A stretch of DNA of 64,000 nt from JALOAT01 sp041687015. GTDB lineage: Bacteria > Pseudomonadota > Gammaproteobacteria > Thiohalomonadales > Thiohalomonadaceae. A model generated the notes under the pieces. That model made no database searches. It saw only the letters and a list, made by a program, of their open reading frames with translations, and was not told the DNA's origin. Shown here piece by piece: positions 37,940-46,626 of this stretch. Position numbers and translations under genes: made by a program. The stretch is taken from assembly GCA_041687015.1 (NCBI GenBank), contig JAWLCT010000005.1, positions 45,597 through 109,596 of the forward strand, in the 5' to 3' direction. Position 1 is the first letter of the stretch; every line of letters begins with the position of its first letter.

Positions 37940-38902
37940 GTGGCCGACGACCGCCTTAGCCTCGACCTCGTTCTGCCGGGACTGTTTTCATGCCCGGGAG
38001 AACGCCTGCCTGTCCTTGAACGCCTGCTGGCGCGCGCCGATCAGCACAGGGCGCCTGACGGCTGTCCCGCCGTGCTGTTCAACCTGTTTCGCCGGGCACC
38101 GGAAGGTCCGCTGCCCGTGGGTGCCGTAAGTCTGCTCGGCGAAGAGCCCGCCGGTCGCACCGTGCAGGGCATTTGGTTGCGAGCGGATGCCGTGGAGTTC
38201 GTGGCCGCACGCGACCATGTGCTCATCAGCCCCACCGCACCCTTGTCTTCCGCCGAGGCGGCTGACATCGCGGCGGAATTGGAGGGCCACTTCAGCGCCG
38301 ACGGATGGCATGCCCTCAGTGTCGGCGAACGCATTTACCTCGGCATGTCCGAGATGCCGCCTCTGCGGCTGCCAGCCACAATCGAGATCCTCGGGCACAG
38401 CCTTGGCGCAGTCCTCCCGCATGATCGTGACCATCTTGCGTGGCTCAGCCTGATCAATGAAATCCAGATGCTGCTGCATGGCAGTGCCGTGAACCGGGCG
38501 CGGGAGGAGGCTGGCCGAGAACCGGTGAATGGGTTGTGGCTGTGGGGTGCCGGACCGTTGCCCGAACCGCTGCCCGCGCCTTTCGCGGCGGTGTGGAGCG
38601 CGGACCCGTTGGTGCGTGGACTCGCCCGTCTGGGCGGGTCGGAAACCCTGCCGCTGCCGCCGCGCGCACGGGATGTGCTCGCTTCGGCGCCGGGACCTCA
38701 CCTGGTGGTTTTTGGCGAGGTGCCGTGCGAGTTGCCCGAATTCGAGTCGGACTGGCTTGCACCGCTGCATGATGCGCTGCGCGGCGGGCGCCTCGCACAT
38801 CTGAACCTGCATACCGCCGACGGCCGCCGTTTCGAAATTTCACCGCGTGGGCTGCGCCGCTTCTGGCGTATACGCCGGCCGTTACAAAGTTACCGCCAAT
38901 GA
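37940..38902 (+). CDS. RpfE-type / phosphoglycerate-mutase-like protein upstream of recJ
   Basis: A 320-residue soluble protein from GTG 37940. It begins LVLPGLFSCPGERLPVLERLLARAD and contains RTVQGIWLRADAVEFVAARDHVLI, YLGMSEMPPLRLP, LINEIQMLLHGSAVNRAREE, VNGLWLWGAGPLP and, at the end, WLAPLHDALRGGRLAHLNLH. I recall this pattern in proteins beside recJ in many proteobacteria, named RpfE-type regulatory protein or cofactor-independent phosphoglycerate mutase. The mutase metal motifs are not recognisable, so neither name proves function. There is no clear ribosome site, and a hairpin sits just upstream. Its stop overlaps the recJ ATG (ATGA). Confidence 0.8.
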   Translation: MADDRLSLDLVLPGLFSCPGERLPVLERLLARADQHRAPDGCPAVLFNLFRRAPEGPLPVGAVSLLGEEPAGRTVQGIWLRADAVEFVAARDHVLISPTAPLSSAEAADIAAELEGHFSADGWHALSVGERIYLGMSEMPPLRLPATIEILGHSLGAVLPHDRDHLAWLSLINEIQMLLHGSAVNRAREEAGREPVNGLWLWGAGPLPEPLPAPFAAVWSADPLVRGLARLGGSETLPLPPRARDVLASAPGPHLVVFGEVPCELPEFESDWLAPLHDALRGGRLAHLNLHTADGRRFEISPRGLRRFWRIRRPLQSYRQ

Positions 38903-40617
38903 GTCTCAAACGACGTATCGAACGGCGCGCCCTGACATCGGTGCCACCGGGTTTTCCCGCTCATCTACATCCGGTCATGGCCCGCCTGTACGCCGCACGC
39001 GGGGTGCGCGATGCGCAGGCGCTGGACCTGAGCCTGGCACGACTGCTCCCAATTCATTCCCTTGCCGGCCTCGATGCGGCCACGGAACTGCTGGCCGATG
39101 CGCTCGAACAGCGACGCCGGATCCTCGTGGTGGGAGATTTCGATGCGGACGGGGCGACCAGTACCGCGTTGGCCGTGCGGGCGCTGCGAGCCATGGGGGC
39201 CGCGCACGTGGATTTTTTGGTGCCCGATCGTTTCCGCTTCGGTTATGGCCTCACCCCGGGCATTGTCGAGGTGGCGGCGGAGCGCGGCCCCGATTTGCTG
39301 GTGACCGTGGACAACGGCATCTCCAGCATTGCGGGGGTCGCCGCAGCGCGTGCACGGGGCATGCGCGTGCTCGTTACCGATCATCATCTGCCGGGGCGGG
39401 AACTTCCGTCCGCCGATGCGGTGGTCAATCCCAATCAGCACGGCTGCGGCTTTCCGAGTAAGTCCCTGGCCGGCGTCGGCGTGATTTTCTATGTGCTCAT
39501 GGCCCTGCGCACACGGTTGCGCGAGACGGGCTGGTTCACTGCGCGGGGGATCGAGGAACCCAATCTCGCCAACTACCTGGATCTGGTCGCGCTCGGTACG
39601 GTGGCCGACGTTGCCGTGCTCGATGCCAACAACCGCGTATTGGTGGGGCAGGGCGTGGCACGCATCCGGGCGGGACGTGCCTGCGCCGGTATCGAGGCCC
39701 TGTTGCGCGTCGCAGGGCGCGATGCCGAGCGCCTGTCCGCCATGGATCTCGGTTTCGTGCTCGGACCACGACTCAATGCCGCCGGGCGCCTGGACGACAT
39801 GAGCCTGGGTATCCGCTGCCTGCTTGCCGAGACGGTTGATGAGGCCCTGCCGGTCGCCCGCGCGCTGGACAAATTGAACACCGAGCGGCGCGCCATCGAA
39901 GCGGAGATGCAGGCCGAGGCCCGTGCCGAACTGGAGCGCATGCAACTGGCGGACACGCTGCCTTTCGGACTGTGCCTGTTCGAACCCCACTGGCATGAAG
40001 GCGTCATCGGCCTGCTTGCGTCCCGCGTGAAGGAACGGTTGCACCGTCCCGTGGTGGTGTTCACCACCGGTGAGAATGGCGAGCTCAAAGGCTCGGCGCG
40101 TTCCATTCCCGGTTTTCACATACGCGATGCGCTGGAAGCCATCGCCACGCGTGAACCGGATCTGCTGCTGCGCTTCGGCGGGCACGCCATGGCGGCGGGG
40201 CTCGGCCTGCGTCCCGACGATATGGAGCGCTTTCAGCAGGCCTTCGATGCCGAAGTGCGTGCCCACCTGGATGCCGCCGATCTCGATGGCGTGCTGTTGA
40301 CGGACGGCGCACTGTCGCCCGGGGAGGCACAGCTGGACTTGGCCGAACACATTCGTGCCGGTGGGCCGTGGGGACAGGGCTTTCCCGAGCCGTGCTTCGA
40401 TAACCGGTTCGAAATCGTCCAGCAACGGGTGGTAGGCGAAAGGCATCTGAAAATGTTGCTGCGCTGGCCCGGGGAGCGGCGCACCGTGGACGCCATCGCC
40501 TTCAATACGCCGACGTGCGAGGCCCGGGAAATCCACAGCGTGTATCGTCTGGATGTGAACAGCTGGCGGGGGGAACATAACTTACAATTAGTGGTGGAAT
40601 ACCTCGAACCGGCGTAA
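38899..40617 (+). CDS. recJ: single-stranded-DNA-specific exonuclease RecJ
   Basis: A 5'-3' exonuclease in recombination and mismatch repair, 572 residues. The DHH family motifs are VGDFDADGATST (D80, D82, D84), VDNGISS, and D161-H162-H163 in VTDHHLPG. The DHHA1 region has LVTVDNG-type contacts and the C-terminal part SRVKERLHRPVVVF and RFGGHAMAAGLGL. It is translationally coupled to the RpfE-like gene. It is followed after 111 bases by a separate two-gene unit rather than directly by prfB. Confidence 0.96.
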   Translation: MSLKRRIERRALTSVPPGFPAHLHPVMARLYAARGVRDAQALDLSLARLLPIHSLAGLDAATELLADALEQRRRILVVGDFDADGATSTALAVRALRAMGAAHVDFLVPDRFRFGYGLTPGIVEVAAERGPDLLVTVDNGISSIAGVAAARARGMRVLVTDHHLPGRELPSADAVVNPNQHGCGFPSKSLAGVGVIFYVLMALRTRLRETGWFTARGIEEPNLANYLDLVALGTVADVAVLDANNRVLVGQGVARIRAGRACAGIEALLRVAGRDAERLSAMDLGFVLGPRLNAAGRLDDMSLGIRCLLAETVDEALPVARALDKLNTERRAIEAEMQAEARAELERMQLADTLPFGLCLFEPHWHEGVIGLLASRVKERLHRPVVVFTTGENGELKGSARSIPGFHIRDALEAIATREPDLLLRFGGHAMAAGLGLRPDDMERFQQAFDAEVRAHLDAADLDGVLLTDGALSPGEAQLDLAEHIRAGGPWGQGFPEPCFDNRFEIVQQRVVGERHLKMLLRWPGERRTVDAIAFNTPTCEAREIHSVYRLDVNSWRGEHNLQLVVEYLEPA

Positions 40618-40633
40618 TACCTCCCGTGGTCTA

Positions 40634-40673
40634 TTGACCCTCCTGTGGTTCGGGTCTAGTTTTGTGAACTAGA
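40634..40673 (+). promoter_or_regulatory. possible promoter overlapping a TCTAGTT palindrome
   Basis: TTGACC at 40634-40639 is followed after 17 bases by TAGTTT, a poor -10. TCTAGTT (40655-40661) and AACTAGA (40667-40673) form a perfect 7-base palindrome with a 5-base spacer that overlaps this -10. The layout would suit a repressor site controlling the two genes at 40729-41507. Weak evidence. Confidence 0.35.
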
Positions 40674-40728
40674 ACACACTAACAAGCCCGCAAAGGGCAC
40701 TGCACCACCCCCCGGAGGAGACATAACA

Positions 40729-41049
40729 ATGAGCGGCGCCAGTGGAATCTACAACATCGATATCGCCCAGATTTTCAGTTTCAGCGCCATTCTGGTCATG
40801 GCCTACTGCCTTTGGTTGGTGGTGAGCCTGAAGGCCAACGTACCGGGCGGCATCATCGGCAAACGTTGGAATCTGCTCATGGGCCTGGTGATGGTGTTTA
40901 CGGTGGGTTATCTCACCACGCCGTTCTTCAGTGCGCTGCCCGAAAACGTTCTGCGCCTTATCGTGGGTGTCATATTCCTGTTCGGGGCCTTGTATGTGGT
41001 CCTTACCGTGAAGCTTATCTATCAGGTCATTCAGGAGTTGACCGAATGA
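40729..41049 (+). CDS. small membrane protein with three helices, unknown
   Basis: A 106-residue protein behind a strong GGAGGAG ribosome site. Three hydrophobic helices are seen at about residues 12-33 (IFSFSAILVMAYCLWLVVSL), 48-66 (LLMGLVMVFTVGYLTTPFF) and 75-99 (LRLIVGVIFLFGALYVVLTV), joined by short loops. No enzymatic motif is visible. Its stop overlaps the next ATG (ATGA), so the two products are made together. It lies between recJ and prfB, a place where no such gene is usual in E. coli. I do not recognise the family; it may be a membrane anchor or sensor for the partner protein. Confidence 0.85.
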   Translation: MSGASGIYNIDIAQIFSFSAILVMAYCLWLVVSLKANVPGGIIGKRWNLLMGLVMVFTVGYLTTPFFSALPENVLRLIVGVIFLFGALYVVLTVKLIYQVIQELTE

Positions 41050-41507
41050 AAAGCACCGCCGTCGTTCGAAAAACGGCGAAGGGGGAAGAGGAAATCCAGA
41101 CGCGCGCCCACGGACTCGAGCGCAATCTTCGCTATGTCCTGATCCTCGTGGACGGTACCTCCAACGTCGAGCAGCTGGTCGCCAAAGGCGCCGGTATGAA
41201 CGACGTCGAAGGCAGCCTGGCACGCCTCGCCGCGGACGGCTACGTGGACATCGAAGGCTTCTCGCCCGGGGACACCGGGCACGTCATCGACATCGGTGAA
41301 GCGAAAGCCACGTTGATCGGGATTGCCCGGGAATTGCTCGGGAGTGAAGCCGGCAAGGTGATCAGCAAGATCGAAGCGGCACCGGATAGCCGCGAAGGGC
41401 TGCAGGAAGTCATCAGCCAGTGCAAGAAAGTCGTACGTCTGGTCATCGACGAACAAAAGGCCGAAGCCCTCATGGCGCGCTGCGGCGCCGTGCTCAACAG
41501 CCTCTGA
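41046..41507 (+). CDS. soluble partner protein with winged-helix-like N-terminal region, unknown
   Basis: A 153-residue protein coupled to the membrane protein before it by ATGA. Residues about 20-72 (HGLERNLRYVLILVDGTSN, then VEQLVAKGAGMNDVEGSLARLAADGYVDI) resemble the small winged-helix-like module attached to response-regulator and GTPase-related proteins in proteobacteria. The second half (about 88-150) is mainly helical, KATLIGIARELLGSEAGKVISKI to VRLVIDEQKAEALMARC. No catalytic motif is seen. The two genes probably form a membrane-plus-cytosol pair; the function is not known. Confidence 0.85.
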   Translation: MKSTAVVRKTAKGEEEIQTRAHGLERNLRYVLILVDGTSNVEQLVAKGAGMNDVEGSLARLAADGYVDIEGFSPGDTGHVIDIGEAKATLIGIARELLGSEAGKVISKIEAAPDSREGLQEVISQCKKVVRLVIDEQKAEALMARCGAVLNSL

Positions 41508-41606
41508 CCCGCCCATGGTCTCACGTCACCACCGGGCCCGTGCCAGCGCGGGCCTGGTGGTGTATCATTCCGCCTTTACCCACGCCTCTCACGGATTCAC
41601 CTTTTC

Positions 41607-42708
41607 ATGCTGGAACTCAATCCCATTTTTCGCCAGATCAAGGATATGCAAGGGCGCCTCGATGCCCTGAGGGGGTATCTTTGACTACGACGTCAAGAGT
41701 GAACGCCTGACGGAAGTCACCCGCGAACTGGAAGATCCCGCGGTCTGGAACCGCCCCGAATACGCCCAGGAGCTGGGCCGCGAGCGCGCCACACTCGAAA
41801 AGGCCGTCGGCACCATCGACAGCCTTACCCATAAGCTCGATGAAGCCGCCGAGCTGCTGGAACTCGCGGAAGCCGACAACGACGCGGAAACCGCCGAGGC
41901 GGTCGCCGCGGATCTCGTCACCGCGGAAAGGGAACTCGCCAATCTCGAGTTCCGCCGCATGTTCTCCAACCCCATGGACCCGAACAACGCCTACCTGGAC
42001 ATCCAGGCCGGTTCGGGTGGTACCGAGGCCCAGGACTGGGCCAGCATGTTGCTGCGCATGTACTTGCGCTGGGGTGAGCGTCGCGGCTTCAAGACCGAGT
42101 TGATGGAAGTCTCCCCAGGCGAAGTGGCCGGTATCAAAAGCGCCACCATCTATTTCCAGGGCGAATATGCTTTCGGCTGGTTGCGTACCGAGATTGGCGT
42201 GCACCGCCTGGTGCGCAAATCGCCGTTCGATTCCGGCAACCGCCGGCACACGTCCTTCGCCTCGGTGTTCGTCTCGCCCGAAGTCAGCGACGACATCGAT
42301 ATCGAGATCAATCCCGCAGATCTGCGCATTGATGTTTATCGTGCCTCGGGTGCCGGCGGTCAGCACGTCAACCGTACCGAATCGGCGGTGCGCATCACCC
42401 ACGAACCCAGCGGCATCGTCACCCAGTGCCAGAGCGATCGTTCGCAGCACAAGAACAAAGATCAGGCCATGAAGATGCTCAAGGCCAAGCTGTACGAGAT
42501 GGAAATGCAAAAACGCATGGCCACTCAGCAGGCCCTTGAGGACAGCAAGGCCGATATCGGCTGGGGCAGCCAGATCCGCTCGTATGTGCTCGATCAGTCC
42601 CGCATCAAGGACCTGCGCACCGGCGTCGAAACCGCCAACACCCAGGTCGTCCTCGACGGCGATCTGGATGAGTTCATCGAAGCCAGCCTCAAGAGCGGGC
42701 TGGAGTAA
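41607..42708 (+). CDS. prfB: peptide chain release factor 2, programmed +1 frameshift
   Basis: Ends translation at UGA and UAA. It is read as 41607-41681 joined to 41683-42708, 366 residues, close to E. coli (365). After 25 codons the frame meets CTT TGA C at 41679-41685, preceded by an AGGGGG Shine-Dalgarno-like stretch, the classic autoregulatory slip site: low RF2 lets the ribosome slip +1 past its own UGA codon. In the second frame the GGQ motif is in GAGGQHVNRTESAVR. It is followed by lysS after a nested repeat. The frame break is programmed, not an error. Confidence 0.97.
41671..41685 (+). promoter_or_regulatory. prfB: RF2 recoding site
   Basis: GGGGG then TAT CTT TGA C: the internal Shine-Dalgarno-like run, slippery CTT, and in-frame UGA followed by C, a poor termination context. 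Reading resumes in the +1 frame as GAC TAC GAC. Confidence 0.95.
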
Positions 42709-42714
42709 TGTTGT

Positions 42715-42968
42715 TCCGCCAATGAACACAAGCGGACGAAGACAGAAGAGAAAAGCCTAACCACGGGGGACACGGGGAACACGGGGGGGAATCCATCAAC
42801 GGTTACCCCCCTGCCTGTAGGAGCGGCTTCAGGCCGTGGTTGTCATCGGAGACTGCGCCATCGCGGCCTGAGGCTGCTCCTATAGAAAAATCGATTTCCC
42901 CGTGTTCCCCGTGTCCCCCGTGGTTAATGCTTTTTGCCTTTATGTTCCGCTCCCGTTCATTTGCGGAC
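42715..42968. repeat. three-layer nested inverted repeat between prfB and lysS
   Basis: The outer arms are 42715-42738 (TCCGCCAATGAACACAAGCG and on) and 42946-42968 (TCCGCTCCCGTTCATTTGCG and on). The middle arms are 42751-42788 (AAAAGCCTAACCACGGGGG with two more CACGGGG units) and 42895-42935, ending GTGGTTAATGCTTTTT. The inner arms are 42816-42836 (TGTAGGAGCGGCTTCAGGCC) and 42864-42884 (GGCCTGAGGCTGCTCCTATA), the widespread TGTAGGAGCGGCTTCAGCCGC-type REP. The whole can fold as one long imperfect hairpin in the prfB-lysS transcript. Confidence 0.85.
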
Positions 42969-42985
42969 ATTAATTGGATTTCATC

Positions 42986-44485
42986 ATGACTGATATTGAA
43001 CAGACCCAGGACGAGAACAAGCTGATTGCCGAGCGGCGTGGCAAGTTGGCGGCGTTGCGTGAGAAGGGGATTGCGTTCCCGAACGACTTCCGCCGCAACG
43101 TCATGGCCGGTGAAATCCATGCGAAATACCACGAGCTCGATGCCGCGGCTCTCGAAGCACAGCCGGTACGTGTGAGTGTGGCCGGGCGCATGATGTCGCG
43201 GCGCGTGATGGGAAAGGCTGCGTTCGCGCACATCAAGGACATGTCGGGGCAGATCCAGCTGTTTGTCCAGCGTGAGACGCTTGGCCAACCGACCTATGAC
43301 GACTTCAAGCGCTGGGATATCGGCGACATCGTCGGCGCCGAAGGTGATCTGTTCCGCACCAAGACGGGCGAGCTGTCGGTGCGAGTGGATAGCCTGCGCC
43401 TGCTCACCAAATCCCTGCGGCCCTTGCCTGAAAAATGGCACGGCCTGTCCGATCAGGAGACACGCTACCGTCAGCGTTATCTGGATCTGATCATCAACGA
43501 CGTCACGCGTGAGACGTTCCGGATCCGTTCCAGCATCATCCACCACATTCGTGAATTCATGGTGGCGCGCGGATTCCTGGAAGTGGAAACGCCCATGATG
43601 CAGGCCATCCCCGGTGGCGCCACGGCCAAGCCTTTCGTGACCTTCCACAATGCGCTCGACATGGAGCTCTACCTGCGCATCGCCCCCGAGCTTTACCTGA
43701 AACGCCTGGTGGTGGGCGGCTTCGAGCGGGTGTTCGAGATCAACCGCAATTTCCGCAATGAGGGGCTGTCCACGCGTCACAACCCCGAGTTCACCATGAT
43801 GGAGTTCTACCAGGCCTACGCGGACTACCGTGACCTGATGGATCTCACCGAAGAACTGCTGCGCGAGGTGGCGGCCAACGTGCTTGGTACCACCACGGTG
43901 AAGTACCAGGGCGAGGAGTATCACTTCGGTGCGCCATTCAGGCGCATGACCGTCAAGGAATCCATCCTGCACTACAACCCGGACCTGCGTCCGGCGCAGC
44001 TGGAGTCCCTTGAGGAAGCGCGCAAGGTGGCGGAAAGCCTGGATATCCCGCTCAAGGCCGCCTATGGCCTTGGCAAGGTGCAGATCGAGATCTTCGAAAA
44101 GACGGTGGAGCATCGCCTCAAGGAGCCGACCTTCATCACCGAGTATCCCACCGAGGTCTCACCGCTGGCACGGCGCAACGACGACGACCCCTTCGTCACG
44201 GATCGCTTCGAGTTTTTCGTGGGCGGGCGCGAGATCGCCAACGGCTTCTCCGAGCTGAATGACCCCGAGGATCAGGCCGAACGCTTCCGCAAGCAGGTGG
44301 AAGAGAAGGCGGCCGGCGACGAGGAGGCCATGCATTTCGATGCGGACTACATCGTCGCCCTGGAACACGGCCTCCCGCCCACGGCCGGCGAAGGCATCGG
44401 CATCGACCGCCTGGTGATGTTGTTCACCGACGCCCCCTCCATCCGCGACGTCCTGCTATTCCCCCACATGCGCCCACAAGGCTGA
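42986..44485 (+). CDS. lysS: lysyl-tRNA synthetase, class II
   Basis: Charges tRNA(Lys). It has 499 residues. An N-terminal OB anticodon-binding domain (GRMMSRRVMGKAAFAHIKD) is followed by the class II core with motif 1 near RSSIIHHIREFMVARGFLEVETP, motif 2 FERVFEINRNFRNEGLSTRHNPEFTMMEFY and motif 3 GEGIGIDRLVMLFTD. ATG 42986 is the family start; a TTG four codons upstream is in frame. The prfB-lysS order is standard. A CACGGAGG repeat follows the stop. Confidence 0.97.
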   Translation: MTDIEQTQDENKLIAERRGKLAALREKGIAFPNDFRRNVMAGEIHAKYHELDAAALEAQPVRVSVAGRMMSRRVMGKAAFAHIKDMSGQIQLFVQRETLGQPTYDDFKRWDIGDIVGAEGDLFRTKTGELSVRVDSLRLLTKSLRPLPEKWHGLSDQETRYRQRYLDLIINDVTRETFRIRSSIIHHIREFMVARGFLEVETPMMQAIPGGATAKPFVTFHNALDMELYLRIAPELYLKRLVVGGFERVFEINRNFRNEGLSTRHNPEFTMMEFYQAYADYRDLMDLTEELLREVAANVLGTTTVKYQGEEYHFGAPFRRMTVKESILHYNPDLRPAQLESLEEARKVAESLDIPLKAAYGLGKVQIEIFEKTVEHRLKEPTFITEYPTEVSPLARRNDDDPFVTDRFEFFVGGREIANGFSELNDPEDQAERFRKQVEEKAAGDEEAMHFDADYIVALEHGLPPTAGEGIGIDRLVMLFTDAPSIRDVLLFPHMRPQG

Positions 44486-44509
44486 CCTCTGCAACCGGGA
44501 CATAAAGGC

Positions 44510-44580
44510 AAAAAAAGCATTAACCACAGAGGCCACGGAGGCAAAGACATTATTTCTCTTCTCCGTGGCCTCCGTGGTTC
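44510..44580. repeat. compact CACGGAGG inverted repeat after lysS
   Basis: The left arm, 44510-44541, is AAAAAAGCATTAACCACAGAGG with a CCACGGAGG unit. The right arm, 44561-44579, is CTCCGTGGCCTCCGTGGTT. The spacer is only about 20 bases, so this is the shortest loop in the family. A half unit TCCGCTGGCGTTCAGTTGCG of the outer repeat follows at 44596. It lies between the convergent lysS and HDOD genes and may serve as a two-way terminator. Confidence 0.85.
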
Positions 44581-44630
44581 CAGCTTACTCTTTGGTCCGC
44601 TGGCGTTCAGTTGCGGAGGAAGTTCCGGGA

Positions 44631-45470
44631 TCAGCTGGTGAGGATGGAGTGGACCTCGCGGATGTTTTCCGCGGTTTCGGCCAGTTCCACCACGTTCACT
44701 TCCGGGCTCAGGCCCAGTTGGCGGAATGCGGGGATTTTGCGCCAGTCCAAATCGGTGGTCGGGTGGTTGGTGCCCAAATAGCTCTGCAGGTTCGCCACGG
44801 TCACCACGTCCACGTAGTCGGCTCGACCGGAAACCCGTTCCAGGTCTTCATGTCCCTCCGCCACCGCCACCAGGTCAGGCGGGAAGTTCCACGCTTCGAG
44901 AATGGCCTTGCCCAGCGGGCCGTGAGCGGCGCGGATGAGGTCATTGAGCAGCGCCTCGTCCTCCAGCAGTTCAGGCGTATCCTCGGCGCGCACCAGCACC
45001 GGCAGTACGCCGATGTCGTGCACGAGTCCCGCAAGCATGGCCTGCTCGGGGGCAAGGCGTGTGAAGCCCGAGGCGAGCGCGTGGCTGATGGCCGCGACCT
45101 GGACGCTGTGTTCCCACACGGCACGCAGCTTGCGATCGGTGATGTCGGCGGTGGCCTGAAACATCTGCTGCATGGCCATGCTCACCACCATGTCGCGCAC
45201 CATCTTCATGCCCAGGCGTGAGACCGCCATATCCACTGATTCGACGGCGCGGCTGCCGCGCATGAGCGGGCTGTTCGCCACCTGGACGAGGCGCGCGCTG
45301 AGCGCGGCATCGGTACTGATGACGCCGACGATGTCACCGAGGTTGGCATCCTCGTCATCGACGACCTCACGCACCCGAAGGGCCACTTCAGGCAGGGTCG
45401 GCAGCATCAGCCGCCCTTGTGCAAGGTCCTGCAGAAGGCCAGCGAGAAATGGCTCGGCAATAGGGCTCAC
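44631..45470 (-). CDS. HDOD-domain signalling protein
   Basis: A 279-residue cytosolic protein. The HDOD domain (about residues 15-215) shows LPTLPEVALRVREVVDDEDANL, ISTDAALSARLVQVANSPLMRG, VDMAVSRLGMKMVRDMV and the HD-like MLAGLVHDIGVLPVLVRA. The metal motif is reduced, as is usual in HDOD proteins, which act as regulators rather than hydrolases. It starts at GTG 45470, overlapping the ygfZ stop (GTGA), so it is coupled to that gene. Its signalling partner is unknown. Confidence 0.9.
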   Translation of the reverse strand: MSPIAEPFLAGLLQDLAQGRLMLPTLPEVALRVREVVDDEDANLGDIVGVISTDAALSARLVQVANSPLMRGSRAVESVDMAVSRLGMKMVRDMVVSMAMQQMFQATADITDRKLRAVWEHSVQVAAISHALASGFTRLAPEQAMLAGLVHDIGVLPVLVRAEDTPELLEDEALLNDLIRAAHGPLGKAILEAWNFPPDLVAVAEGHEDLERVSGRADYVDVVTVANLQSYLGTNHPTTDLDWRKIPAFRQLGLSPEVNVVELAETAENIREVHSILTS

Positions 45471-46528
45471 GACTGCGTCTCCGCGGCGCTCAGGTCATCC
45501 ACTTCGTAGGGAAGAGGCAGGAATTCCAATACCGCACCCCGGGCGTCGCCGATATGCACCTGTGCACCGGTCTCGACGGCCTGAATGAGCACCACCGCGA
45601 GCAGGTCGCAGCCCCCATCGGGTGCAGGCTGTGCGTTCACCACCTTTCCGGTGCCCTGTCCACTTTCCAGCGCGGCGGCAAACAGCTCGTCGCCGGGGTT
45701 CGGGCAGGCGCCGTCCACGTGGGCCAGATACATGCGACGCTTGAGTTTGCCCAGGTACTGCATGCGCGCAACCACTTCCTGTCCCGTGTAACAACCCTTG
45801 CGGAAACTCACGCCATCAATGGCATGCAGGTTGAGCATCTGCGGCACGAAGGCTTCGCTGGTGGCATCGAGCACATGGGGCACGCCGGCACGAATTTCGG
45901 TCAGCATCCAGGCATCCGCTCCGACGGGACGCGCTTTTGCGGCGAGGCGGGTCCAAAGATCGGCAAGCGCCGCGGATGTACCATGACATTCGAAACGTCC
46001 GCCCGGTACACGCAACACGGTGATGTCGCCGGCCTGGTGTACGCCATCGGCTTCGCCGGGGAGCGTGCTGCCCAGGGCGTCGTTCAATAAACGCTCTGCA
46101 TTGGGACCCGCCAGGCCAAAGCGCGCCACCTGATCACTGACGTCCTCCAGAACGACCTGTGAGCGCAGCACGTACATGCGCAGGCGTCTCAACACGAAAC
46201 CAAGACGTTCTGCCGGCACACGCAGGTAGTAGGTACCGTCACGGTGGAATACACGGAAGGTCGCGAGGATGCGCCCCTTGGGGGTACAGTAACTGTTCAA
46301 CTGGCTGTGTTCGTCGTCCACGCGCCTGACGTCGTTGGTCACCTGACCCTGGAGGAACTCCGCGGTGTCCTGGCCGCTGGCGGCGATCAATCCGAACTGG
46401 GACAAATCGGCGATCACATCGCCGTTGAGTGCCCGGCGTTCGCCCGCCGCATCGCCGAAATCCGTGACGCGCCCGTCGGCCACCCGTGCCCCCTTGGACG
46501 CTAGGAAGGACTGCCATTCGCTGTGCAT
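45467..46528 (-). CDS. ygfZ: folate-binding protein YgfZ
   Basis: A tetrahydrofolate-dependent protein helping assembly or repair of some 4Fe-4S enzymes. It has 353 residues from ATG 46528 with AGGAG upstream. It is GcvT-like in sequence, with the family signature KGCYTGQE carrying the conserved cysteine, and LIAASGQDTAEFLQGQVTND near the N-terminus. It is divergent from sdhC. The pairing is fitting because succinate dehydrogenase needs iron-sulphur clusters, but the link is by position only. Confidence 0.95.
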   Translation of the reverse strand: MHSEWQSFLASKGARVADGRVTDFGDAAGERRALNGDVIADLSQFGLIAASGQDTAEFLQGQVTNDVRRVDDEHSQLNSYCTPKGRILATFRVFHRDGTYYLRVPAERLGFVLRRLRMYVLRSQVVLEDVSDQVARFGLAGPNAERLLNDALGSTLPGEADGVHQAGDITVLRVPGGRFECHGTSAALADLWTRLAAKARPVGADAWMLTEIRAGVPHVLDATSEAFVPQMLNLHAIDGVSFRKGCYTGQEVVARMQYLGKLKRRMYLAHVDGACPNPGDELFAAALESGQGTGKVVNAQPAPDGGCDLLAVVLIQAVETGAQVHIGDARGAVLEFLPLPYEVDDLSAAETQS

Positions 46529-46626
46529 GGGAAAACTCCTTTGTGCTTGTCTGCCGACGTCCGCCCCGTCGGCTTTTGCGCCATAATACACTGGTTTACG
46601 TTAGTGCCCCGCGTTGGAACCGCGTC

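Noticed and set aside
41607..41684. prfB as a frameshifted pseudogene
   Set aside because: The break falls exactly at the known RF2 recoding site, and the downstream frame is complete with GGQ.
42816..42884. Inner prfB-lysS hairpin as a riboswitch
   Set aside because: The sequence matches a common REP-type repeat, and its position in the loop of another repeat argues for an inserted element.
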